Positions 4,748-7,179 of a stretch of DNA of 7,179 nucleotides are shown here, one piece after another. The first letter of the stretch is position 1. Each line of letters opens with the position of its first letter. Under the pieces are notes generated by a model. That model was not told where the DNA came from. It did not search any database and saw only the letters and a list, made by a program, of their open reading frames with translations. Origin of the DNA: Pseudorhodobacter antarcticus (GTDB lineage Bacteria > Pseudomonadota > Alphaproteobacteria > Rhodobacterales > Rhodobacteraceae); NCBI GenBank assembly GCA_945861995.1, contig CAMAWZ010000121.1:1-7179 (forward strand). The letters run 5' to 3'. The translations under genes were made by a program, and so were the position numbers.

Positions 4748-6285
4748 TGGCAATTCAGGCAGCGGAAATTTCTGCGATCCTCAAGGACCAGATCAAGAAT
4801 TTTGGTAAAGATGCTGACGTGGCCGAAGTGGGCCGCGTTCTGTCGGTGGGCGACGGGATTGCCCGTGTGCATGGTCTGGACAATGTTCAGGCGGGCGAGA
4901 TGGTCGAATTCCCCGGCGGTATTCGCGGCATGGCGCTGAACCTTGAAGTTGACAACGTCGGCGTGGTTATATTTGGGTCTGACCAAGACATCAAAGAAGG
5001 CGACACCGTTAAGCGCACCAAGTCTATCGTGGACGTGCCTGTGGGTGATGGTTTGCTGGGCCGTGTTGTGGACGGTCTGGGCAACCCGATTGACGGCAAA
5101 GGCCCTATCGTATCGACCAAGCGTTCGGTGGCAGACGTTAAGGCCCCCGGCATTATCCCGCGCAAATCGGTGCACGAGCCGATGGCGACTGGCCTAAAGG
5201 CAGTGGACGCGATGATCCCAGTTGGGCGCGGCCAGCGCGAATTGATCATTGGTGACCGCCAAACAGGCAAAACCGCCGTAGCGCTGGACACCATTTTGAA
5301 CCAAAAGTCGTATAACGAAGCGGCTGGCGATGACGAATACAAAAAGCTGTATTGCGTTTATGTCGCTATCGGGCAAAAGCGTTCGACCGTGGCGCAATTG
5401 GTGAAAAAGTTGGAAGAAACGGGCGCGATTGCCTACACCATCGTGGTGGCTGCAACTGCATCTGACCCAGCGCCAATGCAGTTCTTGGCCCCCTATGCCG
5501 CGACATCGATGGCGGAATTCTTCCGCGACAATGGTCGCCATGCGCTGATCATCTATGATGATTTGTCCAAGCAGGCCGTGGCATACCGCCAAATGTCGTT
5601 GTTGCTGCGCCGCCCACCAGGCCGCGAAGCATACCCCGGCGACGTGTTCTATCTGCACAGCCGTTTGCTGGAACGCTCATCCAAGCTGAACGAAGATTTC
5701 GGCGCAGGGTCGCTGACCGCGCTGCCAATTATTGAAACCCAAGGTGGTGACGTTTCGGCCTTTATTCCAACCAACGTGATCTCGATCACCGATGGGCAGA
5801 TTTTCTTGGAAACCGAACTGTTCTACCAAGGCATCCGCCCTGCGGTAAACACGGGTCTGTCGGTGTCGCGCGTGGGATCGTCCGCCCAAACCAATGCCAT
5901 GAAATCGGTGGCAGGTAAGGTTAAGCTGGAACTGGCACAATACCGCGAAATGGCGGCTTTTGCGCAGTTCGGCTCTGACCTTGACGCCTCGACCCAAGCG
6001 CTGCTGAACCGCGGTGCGCGTCTGACGGAACTGATGAAGCAAAACCAATACTCGCCCATGACCAATGCCGAGATTGTCTGCGTGATTTTCGCAGGCACGG
6101 CAGGGTATTTGGATAAGGTAGCCGTCAAGGATGTGGGCCGTTACGAGGCAGGCTTGCTGAAGCATCTGCGCGGCGCGGGCCGTGCACTGCTCGACGACAT
6201 CACCCAGAACGACCGCAAAGTTGCGGGCGATTTGGAAAAAGCGATCCGTGCCGAAATCGAAGCTTTTGCGAAAGACTTCGCCTAA
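4747..6285 (+). CDS. atpA: F1F0 ATP synthase alpha subunit
   Basis: Alpha forms the F1 hexamer with beta; its nucleotide sites are non-catalytic, and it supplies an arginine to the catalytic beta site. The 512-residue product is full length. The N-terminal beta-barrel region (about 25-92) includes GDGIARVHGLDNVQAGE. The P-loop is GDRQTGKT (169-176), the Walker B strand is ALIIYDDLS (266-274), and the arginine in SVSRVGSSAQ (R375) matches the arginine finger. The C-terminal helical domain follows. The segment KSYNEAAGDDEYKKLYCVY is of the alphaproteobacterial type. I chose ATG at 4747, overlapping the atpH TGA by one base, because MAIQAAEISAILKDQIKNFG is the usual N-terminus and GAGG lies seven bases upstream. 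A GTG at 4744 would add only one residue. No key residue is missing. Confidence 0.98.
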   Translation: MAIQAAEISAILKDQIKNFGKDADVAEVGRVLSVGDGIARVHGLDNVQAGEMVEFPGGIRGMALNLEVDNVGVVIFGSDQDIKEGDTVKRTKSIVDVPVGDGLLGRVVDGLGNPIDGKGPIVSTKRSVADVKAPGIIPRKSVHEPMATGLKAVDAMIPVGRGQRELIIGDRQTGKTAVALDTILNQKSYNEAAGDDEYKKLYCVYVAIGQKRSTVAQLVKKLEETGAIAYTIVVAATASDPAPMQFLAPYAATSMAEFFRDNGRHALIIYDDLSKQAVAYRQMSLLLRRPPGREAYPGDVFYLHSRLLERSSKLNEDFGAGSLTALPIIETQGGDVSAFIPTNVISITDGQIFLETELFYQGIRPAVNTGLSVSRVGSSAQTNAMKSVAGKVKLELAQYREMAAFAQFGSDLDASTQALLNRGARLTELMKQNQYSPMTNAEIVCVIFAGTAGYLDKVAVKDVGRYEAGLLKHLRGAGRALLDDITQNDRKVAGDLEKAIRAEIEAFAKDFA

Positions 6286-6307
6286 CGGCGGGGCAGGGAG
6301 ATAACGG

Positions 6308-7177
6308 ATGCCCAGCCTAAAGGACCTTAAGAACAAGATCGCGAGTGTGAAGAACACCCGCAAGATCACCAAAGCCATGCAGATGGTTTCGGCGGCAAAA
6401 CTGCGCCGTGCGCAAGATGCCGCCGAAGCTGCCCGCCCCTATGCTGCCCGCATGACTGCCGTGATGGCGGGCCTTGCGCAGGCAGCTAGCGGTTCGGCAA
6501 CCGCCCCGCGCTTGCTGGCAGGCACGAGCAGCGATCAAGTACAGCTTTTGGTGGTGATGACATCGGAACGCGGCCTGTGCGGCGGTTTCAACACCAATAT
6601 CGTGCGTCTGGCCCGTGCCCGCGCAAACGAGCTGATCGCTGCTGGCAAAACGGTAAAGATTCTGACTGTGGGCAAAAAGGGGCGCGAACAATTGCGCCGC
6701 GATTTTGCTGCCTACATGGTTGGCCATGTCGATATGAGCGCGGTCAAACGCCTTGGCTATTCGGATGCGCAAAACGTCGCGCGCGATGTGCTGGCGCGGT
6801 TTGAACATGGCGAATGCGATGTTGTCACGATTTTCTACAACCGCTTCCAATCGGTGATTGCGCAGATCCCAACCGCGCAGCAAGTGATCCCCGCCAAGTT
6901 TGAAGGCGGCGCTGCGGCGGATGCGATTTACGACTATGAACCCAGCGAAGAAGCCATCTTGGCCGATTTGTTGCCACGCGGTGTGGCCACGCAAATCTTC
7001 ACCGCACTTTTGGAAAACGCAGCATCCGAGCAGGGCGCGCGGATGTCGGCTATGGACAACGCGACCCGCAACGCTGGCGAGATGATCACCAAATATACGA
7101 CCATCTACAACCGCTCGCGCCAAGCTGCGATCACCAAAGAGCTGATTGAAATCATTTCGGGCGCGGAAGCGCTCTGA
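6308..7177 (+). CDS. atpG: F1F0 ATP synthase gamma subunit
   Basis: Gamma is the central rotating shaft that passes torque from the c-ring to the catalytic sites. The 289-residue product is full length. The N-terminal shaft helix has ITKAMQMVSAAKLRRAQ (20-36). The conserved SERGLCGGFN is at 86-95, and the C-terminal helix carries SEQGARMSAMDNATRNA (240-256). ITKELIEIISGAEA (276-289, allowing the final L) fits the gamma signature [IV]-T-x-E-x2-[DE]-x3-G-A-x-[SA]. The ATG at 6308 has GGGAG seven bases upstream. The gene starts 22 bases after the atpA stop, in the same operon, and its TGA ends two bases before the window edge. atpD and atpC would be expected next in this family but are not in view. 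Confidence 0.97.
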   Translation: MPSLKDLKNKIASVKNTRKITKAMQMVSAAKLRRAQDAAEAARPYAARMTAVMAGLAQAASGSATAPRLLAGTSSDQVQLLVVMTSERGLCGGFNTNIVRLARARANELIAAGKTVKILTVGKKGREQLRRDFAAYMVGHVDMSAVKRLGYSDAQNVARDVLARFEHGECDVVTIFYNRFQSVIAQIPTAQQVIPAKFEGGAAADAIYDYEPSEEAILADLLPRGVATQIFTALLENAASEQGARMSAMDNATRNAGEMITKYTTIYNRSRQAAITKELIEIISGAEAL

Positions 7178-7179
7178 CG

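Noticed and set aside
4228..5175. 315-codon minus-strand open frame antisense to atpH and atpA
   Set aside because: It lies fully opposite two certain genes; long antisense frames are common in G+C-rich coding DNA.

Overview
The window looks like chromosomal DNA from an alphaproteobacterium, most likely of the family Rhodobacteraceae (Rhodobacter/Roseobacter type). The evidence is the G+C-rich coding style, close resemblance of the ClpA, AtpA and AtpG proteins to what I know of that group, the F1 gene order atpH-atpA-atpG, and the gloB / small methyltransferase / clpA neighbourhood. No similarity search was possible, so the assignment rests on recognition of protein motifs.

Layout. On the minus strand, the start of clpA (1-490, cut by the window edge) lies downstream of gloB (655-1443), a glyoxalase II gene. 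gloB is divergent from a plus-strand gene for a class I SAM-methyltransferase-like protein (1560-2339), with a 116-base shared upstream region. That gene converges on a minus-strand gene (2372-3787) for an RTX-type calcium-binding repeat protein with about 18 GGxGxD motifs. A 399-base gap without a convincing gene follows (3788-4186). It holds a back-to-back promoter candidate and several hairpins. Then comes the plus-strand F1 ATP synthase operon: atpH (delta), atpA (alpha) and atpG (gamma), the last ending two bases before the window edge. atpD and atpC would be expected next.

How the genes relate. atpH, atpA and atpG encode subunits of one complex, are tightly spaced and are surely one transcription unit. 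gloB and clpA point the same way but are 164 bases apart, and clpA may have its own promoter. GloB handles glutathione-linked detoxification, ClpA is the unfoldase of the ClpAP protease, and the RTX protein is probably exported. Nothing in the sequence ties these three to one pathway.

Most of the window is ordinary housekeeping DNA. I found no complete novel system. The parts most worth a second look are the RTX protein (17-residue repeat spacing, hydrophobic N-terminus, TTG start), the TTGAC-N6-GTCAA palindrome that doubles as two opposed -35 boxes, the structured long leader before atpH, and a plus-strand terminator-like hairpin upstream of clpA with no plus-strand gene to terminate.
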